Below are positions 36,323 through 48,129 of a stretch of DNA of 64,000 nt, in pieces (the first letter of the stretch is position 1; each line of letters begins with the position of its first letter). The DNA lies in assembly GCF_910592395.1 (NCBI RefSeq), contig NC_088313.1, positions 14,646,437 to 14,710,436 of the forward strand, written 5' to 3'. The DNA comes from Lineus longissimus. Lineage: Eukaryota; Nemertea; Pilidiophora; Heteronemertea; Lineidae. The notes beneath the pieces are model-generated. The model had not been told where the DNA came from and made no database searches. It was given only the letters and a program-made list of their open reading frames with translations. A program made the position numbers and the translations under genes.

Positions 36323-37267
36323 GTAAAACTCCTCAGATACAGTTATATTCGCAATCGTTTATATCCCGTCAAGGAGAGGTTCACTTTTGATGACATCTTC
36401 TATCACAGTGAAATGGATGTACTAGTTCTTCTCAAAAACTCGCAAGGCCGAAAAAGTTACACCATTGCTCAAATCATCCGATTTCACGACAGTGGTTATT
36501 TAACAATCAAGATCCACACACTCAATCACCGCATCAGTTACTTTGGAAGATATGGACGCGTTGTCGTCTCATCAATGTACTCGAGATTTTCTCTCTATGA
36601 CATGGAGTTTGTGCAGGTGGGTCGAATACATTACGTTTTAAGTGCCCGATTGCGCCACTTGAAACTACTAGTGACACACACCAGCGTAAAATTCGTTTTT
36701 CACGAACAAAGGGCGACAACGAGAGCAATTACATTTTTGAACCCGAAGCCCAGACGTGCTCTTCCGGCGTTGGTACTGCATTGTAAGGTTATGGAAGGCG
36801 AAGATTGGAAGAACCATCAAAAGCGAATGCTCGTGACGGTACACTGCAACACGATTCTGCATGAAATAAGGAGAAGTTTCGTATATTTTGACAATGGCCT
36901 GTTTGCCGAGAGAACAGGTGCAACTGACACATATGTAATATACTTTTATGACCCAAAATCTGCAAAGATATATCATCATTCTCAGACTTTTAAGACGGGT
37001 TCAAAGGAAATTGAAATCACGGATCTTTTTATTGACAATCGGACACTTATTGTACTAACCAATGGTGTGCATATGTCATTTATTGATTTGGATAAATCAA
37101 ATCAAAACTTGAGTGAAAATACTATACCGTTTAGTGGATATCATCAATTCTATTTTCGTAAGAATGGGGATATCATCACGCATGATTCAGTTAAGTTGCA
37201 TCTTGATGCAAAGATTCGATTGACCACAATTACTATTTATGAGGCAGTTCAGATGCAGAAGATTTAA
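36323..37267 (+). CDS. Uncharacterised propeller-like protein, last exon, copy 1
   Basis: The exon follows the acceptor CGTTTCCGTAG and opens in frame as VKLLRYSYIRNRLYPVKERF. It runs 314 codons to TAA. Internal sequence shows recurrent beta-strand-like segments with Phe/Tyr-Asp ends (YVIYFYDPKSAKIYHH, LFIDNRTLIVLTNGVHMSFI, DLDKS), reminiscent of beta-propellers. No family recognised with confidence. The upstream exon may be the PAN-like one ending at 35751. It is copied at 45567-46511 with only two residue differences among the last 284 (Arg/Gln in NSQGRKSY, His/Arg in ARLRHLKL), so both frames are recent or under constraint. Confidence 0.6.
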   Translation, partial: VKLLRYSYIRNRLYPVKERFTFDDIFYHSEMDVLVLLKNSQGRKSYTIAQIIRFHDSGYLTIKIHTLNHRISYFGRYGRVVVSSMYSRFSLYDMEFVQVGRIHYVLSARLRHLKLLVTHTSVKFVFHEQRATTRAITFLNPKPRRALPALVLHCKVMEGEDWKNHQKRMLVTVHCNTILHEIRRSFVYFDNGLFAERTGATDTYVIYFYDPKSAKIYHHSQTFKTGSKEIEITDLFIDNRTLIVLTNGVHMSFIDLDKSNQNLSENTIPFSGYHQFYFRKNGDIITHDSVKLHLDAKIRLTTITIYEAVQMQKI

Positions 37268-38811
37268 ATGTCCTGGGATAATTGTCCGATGATGTTTTTA
37301 ATATTCGCTTTGAAGCCGAAATGACCAAAAATAGCGGCTTAGAAATTAAAAAATCTGTAGAGTTAAAGTGAACAATGTCGCGTCTTCATCATGACGGTGA
37401 TGTCTTACGGAAAGGTTGTTCAACCAGAAGTTTCAGTCTGTCGGATGAGACTTAAAGCCATGGTCCCGCGTGTGTACCTGTGGGTGTCTTACACCACGTC
37501 AGGGAGTAACTGTTGAAAATGCAGTGCGGACTCAAAATTTTTCCCAACTCAAGGCCTAACATTGAATCAAAAGAGCTGTTGACAATGTTATGATGATGAT
37601 GTCTCATTAGTAGATTTCAAGATCTAATTTTGTCAGTTGCTTTCGAAATAAATCACAAACATCAGGGTGCCATCTGATCAAGAATTGTTTTCAATTTCAA
37701 TACGACATCTGTGACACTGTCAAACAGTATCTAATATAAGATGATCTGAGCTTGAATTGCCTTTCACACACCACTGTCAGACTGTTAGAGTTAAAAGAGG
37801 CAAAAGGAATCATCTATTGCCGCACCATCTATTAGTGAGATGTTGCCTTCACAAGCCCCTCGTCATCTGCTTGGATGCAATCTGAGATTCAGGGTTTTTC
37901 ACTCCTTCGTCATTACAAAACCCTGCACTGAGAAAAACCAATGAGATGCACTCTGGAGTAGCTGTTCTAATTACTTGACACAGACCCGTATATGTGTTTT
38001 TTTATTATTAAAAAATACAGATTTTAAACAAGTTCAATAAAGACTTTCTAACGCTTTCGTTTATTAATTTGTATCTATTTTACGCGGTTAAACACACTGC
38101 TTTAAAGTGTATATGGTGAAATGTATTAAACCTGCAGGGGGGGAAACATGACTGGTATAACGGCGATGACCGATAGCAGTTGATAACAACCAATGAAGAC
38201 GCGTGTTTGAATAACGTTGCTGCAACGATGATGATTCGGATGCAAGCCACGCTCTCATTGGCCGTTTTTTATTCTTCTACCACAATTCGTCTGAAGGGTA
38301 TGATTTCACCAGGGGTTTGAAGTGTCGAGAGGCGGAGTATATTGAAAACCACTGGTGCGCGGATGGCTGGGATGTTGGATTCGTCTTGCATGCCATGGTG
38401 TGTTCATCGGGATCAGAATCAATCCATACGGAACCTGGCAACGAAAAAGATGAGTGCTAAATTAGATAGTTTGAGCACGCAACGCTAAGGACGTATGCTC
38501 CATAAGATGGTTTCAGCACGCACACTCTTTAACAGAGATCGGGCCAGAAAGCCCTTTTCTCCTCGCACCAGTGGTTAAAGTATGTTTGCCGGTCAGGATG
38601 TTGATCAGTCTTGAAAGTTCGGCAATATCCTTGATAGGCGTATTAAGCTCGGGCACATGATAATGAGGAAAGCCATATTTGAAATGAACAGATGTTACTC
38701 GCTTTACTACTCATGCAATGATCAGCATCTTGTGGAGACTGATCCCTGTGAGGGTATTGCGCATTGCAATCACCTGGTATCTAGCTGTCCTGCGCTGTCC
38801 ATGTCGTTACG
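37268..38811. other. Intergenic between propeller gene 1 and MFS A
   Basis: No ORF of note. It contains half of a hairpin (37318-37355) whose complete form survives at 46564-46624. It presumably holds the MFS A promoter. The same sequence flanks the left end of the foldback element. Confidence 0.6.
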
Positions 38812-39055
38812 ATGGCGGGCTCTGAGTTGATGTGGAAAATAGTGACAACGTTCTGGCTCTCCTGTTCTTACATGGAATTGGTAAGCATAGCCTCATTACC
38901 CTGGCGAGCTCTGAGTTGATGTGGAAAATAGTGACAACGTTCTGGCTCTCTTGTTCTTACATGGAATTGGTAAGCAAAGCCTCATTACGCTGGAGGGCTC
39001 TGAGTTGATGTGGAAAAGAGTGACAACGTTCTGGCTCTCCTGTTCTTCTCCTCGT
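38812..39055 (+). repeat. Tandemly repeated first coding exon of MFS A, 3 copies
   Basis: Period about 88-89 bp: 38812-38880, 38901-38969 and 38990 to about 39050. Each unit contains GCTCTGAGTTGATGTGG and ACGTTCTGGCTCTC. Copies 1 and 2 end in TACATGGAATTG|GTAAGC. Copy 2 has CTGGCGAGC in place of ATGGCGGGC but keeps an internal in-frame ATG. Copy 3 is truncated after CTGTTC and lacks the donor. Confidence 0.9.
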
Positions 39056-40908
39056 CAGAGCCTAGGCCAGCTCGTTTGTAGAAAGTAGAAAGTAGAAAAG
39101 GTCACCCTCGGAAAAGTGCCCAGCCGTATTCAGACGACTGTCTACCTCAGAGATTAAAGGAGCATGATAGAATCATTTGTTCCCCGGACATTCATTCCTA
39201 CATGTAGGACATTTAAAACTTCTACACTGGACAAAGGCCATGCCGAGGCCATCAAGTTGTTCGCCATGTGTACTTCAGGACATGTGTGAGAGAGGGGACA
39301 CTGATAACTATACGCCTGATAATCCTTAGCTTCAAGCATAATCTTCTTCTCGTTTCAGGGTATCTGCCTCTTTTTACTCGGACCCACCCAACTGGACATC
39401 CGCGACCAAAATGGTGTCGATTACAAAACGACAGCGTGGATATACATTTCTCAGGGTATTGGTATCATATGCGGTTTGCTTCTGAACTGTCTTCATGTTT
39501 TTACTCGCCTTGATGGTCAGTTCACGATTGGACTGAGTTGCCTGTTGGCATCCGTGGGAACTTTCGTTGCAGGCTGGAGCAGGAATTTCTTCCTCACAAA
39601 CGCCGGTTTCTTTGTCCAAGGGATTGCTATTGGTGTGGTTGAAACAGGTATGAAAGTATTTCTTCTTGTTTAGATTGACGTGTGCAAATCAAACAGGTAT
39701 GAATGTATGTTCTGTTTACGTTTTGCAAATCGAGCATATTAGAGTATTTTCCTCTTTAGATCAATTCTGACATTTTCGTCAACTTACTTTACTGCAAGGA
39801 CTTATGTCAGGTCTGATTCCACTTAAGCAGTTTCCCGTCGCGGTTTAGCAGCGTTCACAGGCCTTGCAGTCAAAACTAATTCATTCGTTGTTTCTTCTCG
39901 GTTTCAGTTGGATTCTTCGTGTGTGAAGAGACCTGGGCCAGCAAGGCCCCCGCAATGTACCAGGCGATAGTGGCGGGTATGGGGCTCGGGTCGCTACTTG
40001 CCACCTACCTCGCTGCCACATTCTCGCCATATTCCTCGGCCACCACACCTGAAACACCAGAAGTTTTCTCAAACCTATCCAGTGTAGTCAGTACCAATGC
40101 TTCAGTAGATACAGTGATGGTCAGTGCTCCAAGGAACTTCTCAAGCGGGTTTGTTTCGACACGTGACGCCTCATCCAATCAAATACGATTCGCGTACGTC
40201 ATCACCAGCGCCATGCTCCTCTCAACCTCGTTGTGGTTTTTAGGCCAACATGCCGTTAGATGGCGCTCCTGCTTAAAGATGATGACCTATGAAACTCTGA
40301 ACGTGGATAATTTGGATTCTTCACCTGAAAAAAAACGACGCCCGTGTTGGTATTTTGTCTATGCTCTGAACGCACTAATGGTTTGTCTGGCCACTGGTGA
40401 ACAAAATGTATTGGGAAACCTCCTCCCGATGTATATCTTCCGAACGTACACGGCGCAAAACCCCTATCTTAATACTGCCCTCTGGTGTGAGTTTCTAGGA
40501 TCACGATTTGCTTGCGTATACATCACGTTAAAAACAGGAACTCGCAACGTCATGCTTTTGAGTTTGACATTTGCAACAGTAGGGGCTTTGATGTTCATGG
40601 TCTCTTTCGGAAACATTGCCCTTCTCTGGGTGAGTGTGATCATCATTGCCTGGGGCATTGGCCCCACTTTCCCCGCCAGCGTCACCTGGGCTAAAGAGAA
40701 CCTCGGGATCGGTCAGGGGGGCCTGAGTCTGATCTTCATCCTGGCTACCATCAGTCATGCAGGCCTTGGCGCAATCGCGACGTATATTCTCTCAGTTGCT
40801 TCACCGTGGTATTATGGTTGTAATGTCTTTGTGTTAACAGGAGCAATGTTAGTTAATGCCGTGGGTATCGCTTGTTTTAACAACTTTACAAACTCCATAA
40901 AACATTAG
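38812..40908 (+). CDS. MFS transporter A, MFSD4/NaGLT1-like
   Basis: Exons 38812-38880 (MAGSELMWKIVTTFWLSCSY...), 39359-39647, 39908-40908 give 452 aa; introns phase 0 and phase 1. Hydrophobic segments fit a 12-TM major facilitator. TM1 ends in GICLFLLGPTQLDIRD, matching the 'LGPT-x-LDL' start of MFSD4A/MFSD4B (sodium-dependent glucose transporter 1). A central loop has N-glycosylation sequons (NLSS, NASV, NFSS). TM7 carries GEQNVLGNLLPMY, where NaGLT1 relatives have an acidic 'E-x-G-x-G' motif. Probably a plasma-membrane sugar or organic-solute transporter; substrate unknown. First exon chosen because its ATG has the same frame and donor in all four paralogues. Two further exon-1 copies follow it. 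Very close to MFS C. Confidence 0.85.
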
Positions 40909-42316
40909 CTCCAGGTGAAAGTCAATTGATTTGGTGAAACTCCTCTCTTGGGAAAACGACATCTCCTTTGATCAGAAATTTTAGCATACCTATGACATTT
41001 GTCAAGACTCCGTCACAATGGGTGAATATTCACAAACAATGACAAAGGTCGTTCGAGGAGTTTCGAAGAGTTACGTGTTGAGTAGCTGTGGCAGACAAAA
41101 CGGGCGCAGTCTGATCGACGGGGGGATAGAGAGAAGTTTAATCAGCCTGATCTGGCTACCCCACGTGGATCTAGAATCTTTGCCTTTCAGTTTATGTTCA
41201 GAATTTATAACCAGTGTCAAAGGCCGGCATTCTCCTGCGCAGTAACAGTAGTATGATGAGGCTATTGAATCTAAACGTGCCCCCGGTTTGAGCACGCACA
41301 CTTTTTAACAGAGATCTTGCCAGAGAGCCCCCTTCTCCATACACCAGTGTGGTTACAGTATGTATGCCGCTATAAGTCTTAACAGTTCGGCAATATCCTC
41401 GACGATAAAGAGCAAATGTTGTGATACTCCTGATCGTCGAGCAAGGCTTATACTGATGGATGCTGGACGAACTCCTGAATCTGCAGAACTAGCGAGAGAG
41501 CACCGTTGAATGGATCAAGTTAATATGGGCCAAGGAATACTCAAAGTCTGTTGTGTCTTCAAAAATTTGTTGCACTTATTATAATTATAATATAGATGTT
41601 CTAGTACAGATGTTACTTTGTTCGGATCGCCTCTTGGTGTCGGCAGGAGGGCAGGCTGTTAAAAGGGCAGATTAATTGGATGACATGTGATCAGTCACCA
41701 CGATTGTCATTGGTCAAACGACAATTTGTTGGTCCAGCAGACTCCAAGGAGGTGGCGACCCCACTTCCAAAGAGTCACCTGCTTCACAAAATGTTCCTCA
41801 TCGTACACGTTACATTGCACCCTCATGATATCGACCACCATGCTACAATTTACACTCAATTTAGGATATTCCTTTTGGAAAACAAGTTTTCAACACTAAC
41901 CCAAAAATGTACGTAAAATAACTTCATGTATGCTATGAATGCTGTATGATGGTTTAATTTTACTCTCTCGAACAATGGTAGTCATTTGAAAAGGCTTGAA
42001 ATGTACTTTATAGAAAAGTAGAAAGGGCATTTGAAAGTGTTTGAAACATTCTTGATAACACATATAGAATTGAACAGATGTTGGCTCACTTTATCTCTCT
42101 CACTGTCATTGCTACAACGCACGTCTAATATCATCGGGGGAATTGAATTGAACAAATGGTCTCTTTACTCCTCTTAATTGTAATTATGGCAGGAGGCAAC
42201 GGAGACAATGCCAGCTTGAAGTTCAGTATGACTGGCAATAAATAACAGCTCTTGGGGGTAGACGCCTGTTTGGGTATAGGCGCATCGCAATTACCAGCGC
42301 TGCCCGTGTCGTTGTG
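40909..42316. other. Intergenic between MFS A and MFS B
   Basis: The first about 1 kb (to about 41940) is duplicated at 59616-60640 downstream of MFS C and presumably includes the 3' UTR. Short ORFs there differ between copies by indels and are not credible genes. Confidence 0.6.
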
Positions 42317-42506
42317 ATGGCGGGCTCTGAATTAATTTGGAAATTAGTGACAACGTTTTGGCTCTGCTGTTCTTACATGGAATTGGTAAGCATAGCCTCA
42401 ATACGATGGCGGGCTCTGAGTTGATTTGGAAAATAGTGACAACGTTTTGGCTCTCCTGTTCTTACACGGAATTGGTAAGCATAGCCTCATTCCGATGGCG
42501 GGCTAC
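42317..42506 (+). repeat. Tandemly repeated first coding exon of MFS B, 2 full plus 1 truncated
   Basis: Full copies at 42317-42385 and 42406-42474, both with ATG and GTAAGC donors. A third starts at 42496 (ATGGCGGGCTA) and breaks off at once. Period 89 bp. Confidence 0.9.
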
Positions 42507-44332
42507 CTTTTTATGATGGACGACCGGATCTTTCACATGGTCTGGTCGGAGCCTGGGCCAGCTCGTTTGTATATATTGTATATCACGATCGAAGAGCGTA
42601 ATAGATTCCGTTGTTTCCCTGACATTTTATCCTCGGATATTTAAAACTTCTACACTGGACAAAGGCCCTGACGAGTCGATCAAGTTGTCCACCAAGTGTA
42701 CTTCAGGACCAGTGTGAGATAGGGGACACTGATAAATATTCGACTGATAATCTTGAGCTCTCTCTCGCCGATTCCAGCATAATCTTCTTCTCGTTTCAGG
42801 GTATCTGCTTCTTTTTAATCGGACCCACCCAACTGGACATCCGCGACCAAAATGGCGTCGATTACAAAACGACAGCGTGGATATACATTTCTCAGGGTAT
42901 TGGTATCATATGCGGTATGCTCCTGAACTTTCTTCATGTTTTTACACGCCTTGATGGTCAGTTCACGATTGGACTGAGTTGCCTGTTGGCATCGCTGGGA
43001 TTTTTCGTAATAGGCTGGAGCAGGAATTTCTTCCTCACAAACGCCGGTTTCTTTGTCCAAGGGATTGCTATTGGTGTGGTTCAAACAGGTATGAAAGTAT
43101 TTCTTCTTGTTTAGATTGACGTGTGCAAATCAAACAGGTATGAATGTATGTTCTGTTTACGTTTTGCAAATCGAGCATATTAGAGTATTTTCCTCTAGAT
43201 CAATTCTGACATTTTCGTCAACTTACTTTACTGCAAGGACTTATGTCAGGTCTGATTCCACTAAAGCAGTTTCCCGTCGCAGTTTGTCTGTGCTCACATG
43301 CCTTGCGATCAAAACTAATTCATTTGTTGTTTCTTCTCGGTTTCAGTTGGATTCTTTTTGTGCGAAGAGACCTGGGCAAGCAAAGCCCCCGCAATGTACC
43401 AGGCGATAGTGGCGGAAGTGGGGCTCGGGTCGCTACTTGCCACCTACCTCGCTGCCAAATTCTCGTCATATCACTCGGCTACAACACTTGAAAAACCCGA
43501 AGTTCACTCGAACCTATCCAGTGCTTCAGAAGATACAGTAATGTCCAGTGTTGCACAGAACTTCTCAAGCGGGTTTGCTTCGACACGTGACGCCTCATCC
43601 AATCAAGTACGATTCGCGTACGTCATTACCAGCGCCATGCTTCTCACAACCTCGTTGTGGTTTTTGGGACAGCATGTCGTTAGATGGCGCCCCTGTTTCA
43701 AGATGGTGTCCTTTGAAAACCTAAAAGTGGAGGATTTGAATGCTTCACAAAAAGAAAAAAGGCGCTCGAGTTGGTATTTTATCTGTGCTCTGAACGCACT
43801 ACTGGTTTGTCTGATAACTGGTGAGCAGAATGTGTTGGGAAACCTCCTCCCAATGTATGTCTTCCAAACGTACAGGGCGCAAAACCCGCACTTTAGTACT
43901 GTCCTCTGGTGTGGGTTTCTAGCATCACGATTTGCTTGCGCATACATCACGTTAAAGATAGGAACTCGCAACGTCATGTTTTTAAGTTTGATATTTGCAA
44001 CAGTAGGAGCTTTGATGTTGATGGTTTCTTTCGGAAACATTGCCCTTCTTTGGGTGAGTGTGATCATCATTGCCTGGGGCATGGGCCCCATTTTCCCCGC
44101 CAGCATCACCTGGGCTAAAGAGAACCTCGGGATCGGTCAGGGGGGCCTGAGTCTGATCTTCATCCTGGCTACCATCAGTCGTGCAGGCCTTGGCGCAATC
44201 GCGACGTATATTCTCTCAGTTGCTTCACCGTGGTATTATGGTTGTAGTGTCTTTGTGTTAACAGGAACAATGTTAGTCAATGCCGTGGGTATAGCTTGTT
44301 TTAACAAATTTATAAACTCCACAAAATATTAG
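42317..44332 (+). CDS. MFS transporter B, MFSD4/NaGLT1-like
   Basis: Same three-exon plan as MFS A. Exon 1 is 42317-42385 (MAGSELIWKLVTTFWLCCSY) or, alternatively, 42406-42474 (MAGSELIWKIVTTFWLSCSY). Then 42800-43088 and 43347-44332, giving 447 aa. It is the most divergent of the four, with LIGPTQLDI, a shorter glycosylated loop (NLSSASEDTV, NFSSGF) and GFFVIGWSRNF. Intron 2 is still almost identical to that of A, suggesting recent duplication or conversion. Probable solute transporter in the same membrane system as its paralogues. Confidence 0.85.
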
Positions 44333-45566
44333 CTCCAGGTGAAAGTCAATTAATTTGGTGAAACTCCTACGACATCCCCATTGATCAGAAATCTTAGCGC
44401 ATATGAAATTTGTCAAGACTCAGTCACAATGGGCGAATAATCACAATTCTAAAATATATGATCTGGCTACACGTCGATCGAGAATCCATGTTCGAAATTT
44501 TTACCAGTGTCAAAGTCCCGCATTTTTCTGCGCCAGTAACCGAATCACTGCTTGAACTGGCCGCCATTGAATCTAAATGTGCTGAAATACCTCATCCACG
44601 AAACGATTGGAATTCTTGTGCCAAATTCATCTAAAAAATTAGGGTTGTCAATTAAATTACATATCATGTTTTTGTCTGAATTATTTTTCCCTAAAATGAA
44701 GTGATTTTTGGTGGTTTTGTGTGCACTCTTTTCATAGCGTACGTGGAAAATAGATGCTTGATAAGGTTTTTTTCGTGCAGACGATTATTTGAAGCATATG
44801 AATGAATATTCATAGACTCTAAGATTTTTAGTAAATTGAAGCATTCTTGCATCTGTTCTATCATTCCTACTGCGTACATTTGTGTAGATCATGCATGCAA
44901 TACACGTGCAATGGACACCAACACTGGGAGAGATGATATGCCTGAATGGAGAATGTGTCAAATGGTAACTTTGCTTGGTGAGTCGACATGATAAGGTCGT
45001 GATGGATTCGCCTGAAGAGACCGTGTAAACGAAAATTGCACGATTTTGAACACTTCTGAAATTCGCCCCCTCTGTGCCCCTGCTCTCTTTGCAAAGGATT
45101 GACCATAGCAGGGATGCAGATTTGCCCATGTTGGTAATCTCAGGAGTGCTGCGAGTGATGCCAGGGTTGCTAGAAACCTTCCAAAGAACTTTTACCCCAG
45201 TGATCAATTTCGACCAGCCAAAACAGATTCCTGCAATTTCAATGTCTATTTGCCCTTATTAGTTTATTTACCCAAGTCATTCGACCCCTATGAAAGCCGT
45301 TTTGTTGGTGGTCGATTCTATCAAGATTTGCCCGGATAACCGTTCGATAAGACAGTAGAACAATGAGAATTTTGAGGCCTATGGTGTGAGCGAGCTTCGT
45401 ATAAAGACAACATACCGTGTATCGGGTCGGTCTGACTTCCTTTAACTGAGAGCAAACCAAATGAGATTTTGCTAAGTGGAAATGTCAAAATAATATGAGT
45501 TTTTAATTATATCATTATCAACCATCAGTTTCGCGATTAATTTTCTTGTTGTGGTCGTTTCCGTAG
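44333..45566. other. Intergenic between MFS B and propeller gene 2
   Basis: Left part is the MFS B 3' flank. From about 44890 it is homologous to 35215 onwards, with most of the PAN-like region deleted so that 44981 abuts the equivalent of 35735. No intact upstream exon for propeller gene 2 was found here. Confidence 0.55.
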
Positions 45567-46511
45567 GTAAAACTCCTCAGATACAGTTATATTCGCAATC
45601 GTTTATATCCCGTCAAGGAGAGGTTCACTTTTGATGACATCTTCTATCACAGTGAAATGGATGTACTAGTTCTTCTCAAAAACTCGCAAGGCCAAAAGAG
45701 TTACACCATTGCTCAAATCATCCGATTTCACGACAGTGGTTATTTAACAATCAAGATCCACACACTCAATCACCGCATCAGTTACTTTGGAAGATATGGA
45801 CGCGTTGTCGTCTCATCAATGTACTCGAGATTTTCTCTCTATGACATGGAGTTTGTGCAGGTGGGTCGAATACATTACGTTTTAAGTGCCCGATTGCGCC
45901 GCTTGAAACTACTAGTGACACACACCAGCGTAAAATTCGTTTTTCACGAACAAAGGGCGACAACGAGAGCAATTACATTTTTGAACCCGAAGCCTAGACG
46001 TGCTCTTCCGGCGTTGGTACTGCATTGTAAGGTTATGGAAGGCGAAGATTGGAAGAACCATCAAAAGCGAATGCTCGTGACGGTACACTGCAACACGATT
46101 CTGCACGAAATAAGGAGAAGTTTCGTATATTTTGACAATGGCCTGTTTGCCGAGAGAACAGGTGCAACTGACACATATGTAATATACTTTTATGACCCAA
46201 AATCTGCAAAGATATATCATCATTCTCAGACTTTTAAGACGGGTTCAAAGGAAATTGAAATCACGGATCTTTTTATTGACAATCGGACACTTATTGTACT
46301 AACCAATGGTGTGCATATGTCATTTATTGATTTGGATAAATCAAATCAAAACTTGAGTGAAAATACTATACCGTTTAGTGGATATCATCAATTCTATTTT
46401 CGTAAGAATGGGGATATCATCACGCATGATTCAGTTAAGTTGCATCTTGATGCAAAGATTCGATTGACCACAATTACTATTTATGAGGCAGTTCAGATGC
46501 AGAAGATTTAA
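45567..46511 (+). CDS. Uncharacterised propeller-like protein, last exon, copy 2
   Basis: Same acceptor and phase as 36323-37267; 314 codons to TAA. It has lost the PAN-like upstream exon seen in copy 1, so unless another first exon exists it may be a 5'-truncated, non-functional duplicate despite its intact frame. Confidence 0.5.
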   Translation, partial: VKLLRYSYIRNRLYPVKERFTFDDIFYHSEMDVLVLLKNSQGQKSYTIAQIIRFHDSGYLTIKIHTLNHRISYFGRYGRVVVSSMYSRFSLYDMEFVQVGRIHYVLSARLRRLKLLVTHTSVKFVFHEQRATTRAITFLNPKPRRALPALVLHCKVMEGEDWKNHQKRMLVTVHCNTILHEIRRSFVYFDNGLFAERTGATDTYVIYFYDPKSAKIYHHSQTFKTGSKEIEITDLFIDNRTLIVLTNGVHMSFIDLDKSNQNLSENTIPFSGYHQFYFRKNGDIITHDSVKLHLDAKIRLTTITIYEAVQMQKI

Positions 46512-48129
46512 ATGTCCTGGGATAATTGTCCGATGATGTTTTTAATATTCGCTTTGAAGCCGAAATGACCGAAAAAAGCGGCTTAGAAATTAAAAAATCT
46601 CTAAGCCGCTATTTTTCGGTCATTGCCTCTATAGAATCATAAAGCGTAATCCGTCAAAGTAGAATGGGACATCTTTTCTAACGGGACATGTTGTACTTCT
46701 ACACCGGCAGTTTGCGAGTTCGGGGTAAAACAAATCGAAGCGGAGTTAAAGTGAACAATGTCGCGTCTTCATCATGACGGTGATGTCTTACGGAAAGGCT
46801 GTTCAACCAGAAGTTGCAGTCTGACGGATAAGACTTAAAGCCATGGTCCCGCGTGTGTACCTGTGGGTGTCTTACACCACGTCAGGGAGTAACTGTTGAA
46901 AATGCAGTGCGGACTCAAAAATTTTTCCCAACTCAAGACCTAACATAGAATCAAAAGAGCTGTTGACAATGTTATGATGATGATGTCTCATTAGTAGATT
47001 TCAAGATCTAATTTTGTCAGTTGCTTTCGAAATAAATCACAAACATCAGGGTGCCATCTGATCAAGAATTGTTTTCAATTTCAATACGACATCTGTGACA
47101 CTGTCAAACAATATCTAATATACCTATAAGATGATCTAAGCTTGAATTGCCTTTCACACACCACTGTCAGACTGTTAGAGTTAAAAGAGGCAAAAGGAAT
47201 CATCTATTGCCGCACCATCTATTAGTGAGATGTTGCCTTCACAAGCCCCTCGTCATCTGCTTGGATGCAATCTGAGATTCAGGGTTTTTCACTCCTTCGT
47301 CATTACAAAACCCTGCACTGAGAAAAACCAATGAGATGCACTCTGGAGTAGCTGTTCTAATTACTTGACACAGACCCGTATATGTGGGTTTTTTATTATT
47401 AAAAAATACAGATTTTAAACAAGTTCAATAAAGACTTTCTAACGCTTTCGTTTATTAATTTGTATCTATTTTACGCGGTTAAACACACTGCTTTAAAGTG
47501 TATATGGTGAAATGTATTAAACCTGCAGGGGGGAAACATGACTGGTATAACGGCGATGACCGATAGCAGTTGATAACAACCAATGAAGACGCGTGTTTGA
47601 ATAACGTTGCTGCAACGATGATGATTCGGATGCAAGCCACGCTCTCATTGGCCGTTTTTTATTCTTCTACCACAATTCGTCTGAAGGGTATGATTTCACC
47701 AGGGGTTTGAAGTGTCGAGAGGCGGAGTATATTGAAAACCACTGGTGCACGGATGGCTGGGATGTTGGATTCGTCTTGCATGTCATGGTGCGTTCATCGG
47801 GATCAGAATCAATCCATACGGAACCTGGTTTCAGCACGCACACTGTTTAACAGAGATCGGGCCAGAAAGCCCTTTTCTCCTCGCACCAGTGGTTAAAGTA
47901 TGTTTGCCGGTCAGTATGTAGATCTGTCTTGAAAGTTCGGCAATATCCTTGATAGGCGTATTAAGCTCGGGCACAAGATAATGAGGAAAGCCATATTTGA
48001 AATGAACAGATGTTGGCTCGCTTTACTACTCATGCAATGATCAGCATATTGTGGAGACTGATCCCTGTCAGGGTATTGCGCATTGCAATCACCTGGTATC
48101 TAGCTGTCCTGCGCTGTCCATGTCGTTAC
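46512..48129. other. Intergenic, duplicated MFS 5' flank now separated from its gene
   Basis: Equivalent of 37268-38810. It ends where the foldback element begins, so the ancestral promoter region of MFS C now lies 9.3 kb from its coding exon. Confidence 0.7.
46564..46624. repeat. Short hairpin, ~27-bp arms
   Basis: AATGACCGAAAAAAGCGGCT pairs with AGCCGCTATTTTTCGGTCATT around an AT-rich loop. In copy 1 (37318-37355) only the left arm remains, and about 150 bp including the right arm is gone. Confidence 0.8.

Larger units (their letters stand above)
35735..38811. repeat. Segmental duplication, copy 1 (propeller gene and MFS 5' flank)
   Basis: Nearly identical to 44981-48133. Patchy similarity extends left to about 35215 (ACAATACA(A/C)GTGCAATGGACAC). 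Differences are small indels, including a 72-bp block at about 38438-38509 present only here and about 150 bp missing near 37355. The right edge of the other copy is cut by the foldback element; the unit resumes at 57429. Confidence 0.9.

Noticed and set aside
38881-39055. Exon-1 repeats read in series as one long exon
   Set aside because: Each unit carries a GTAAGC donor and the linkers contain stops or frame changes; they fit alternative copies better.
41018-41245. Small ORF downstream of MFS A (and 59728-59964 after MFS C)
   Set aside because: The two copies diverge by frameshifting indels, as expected of a 3' flank.
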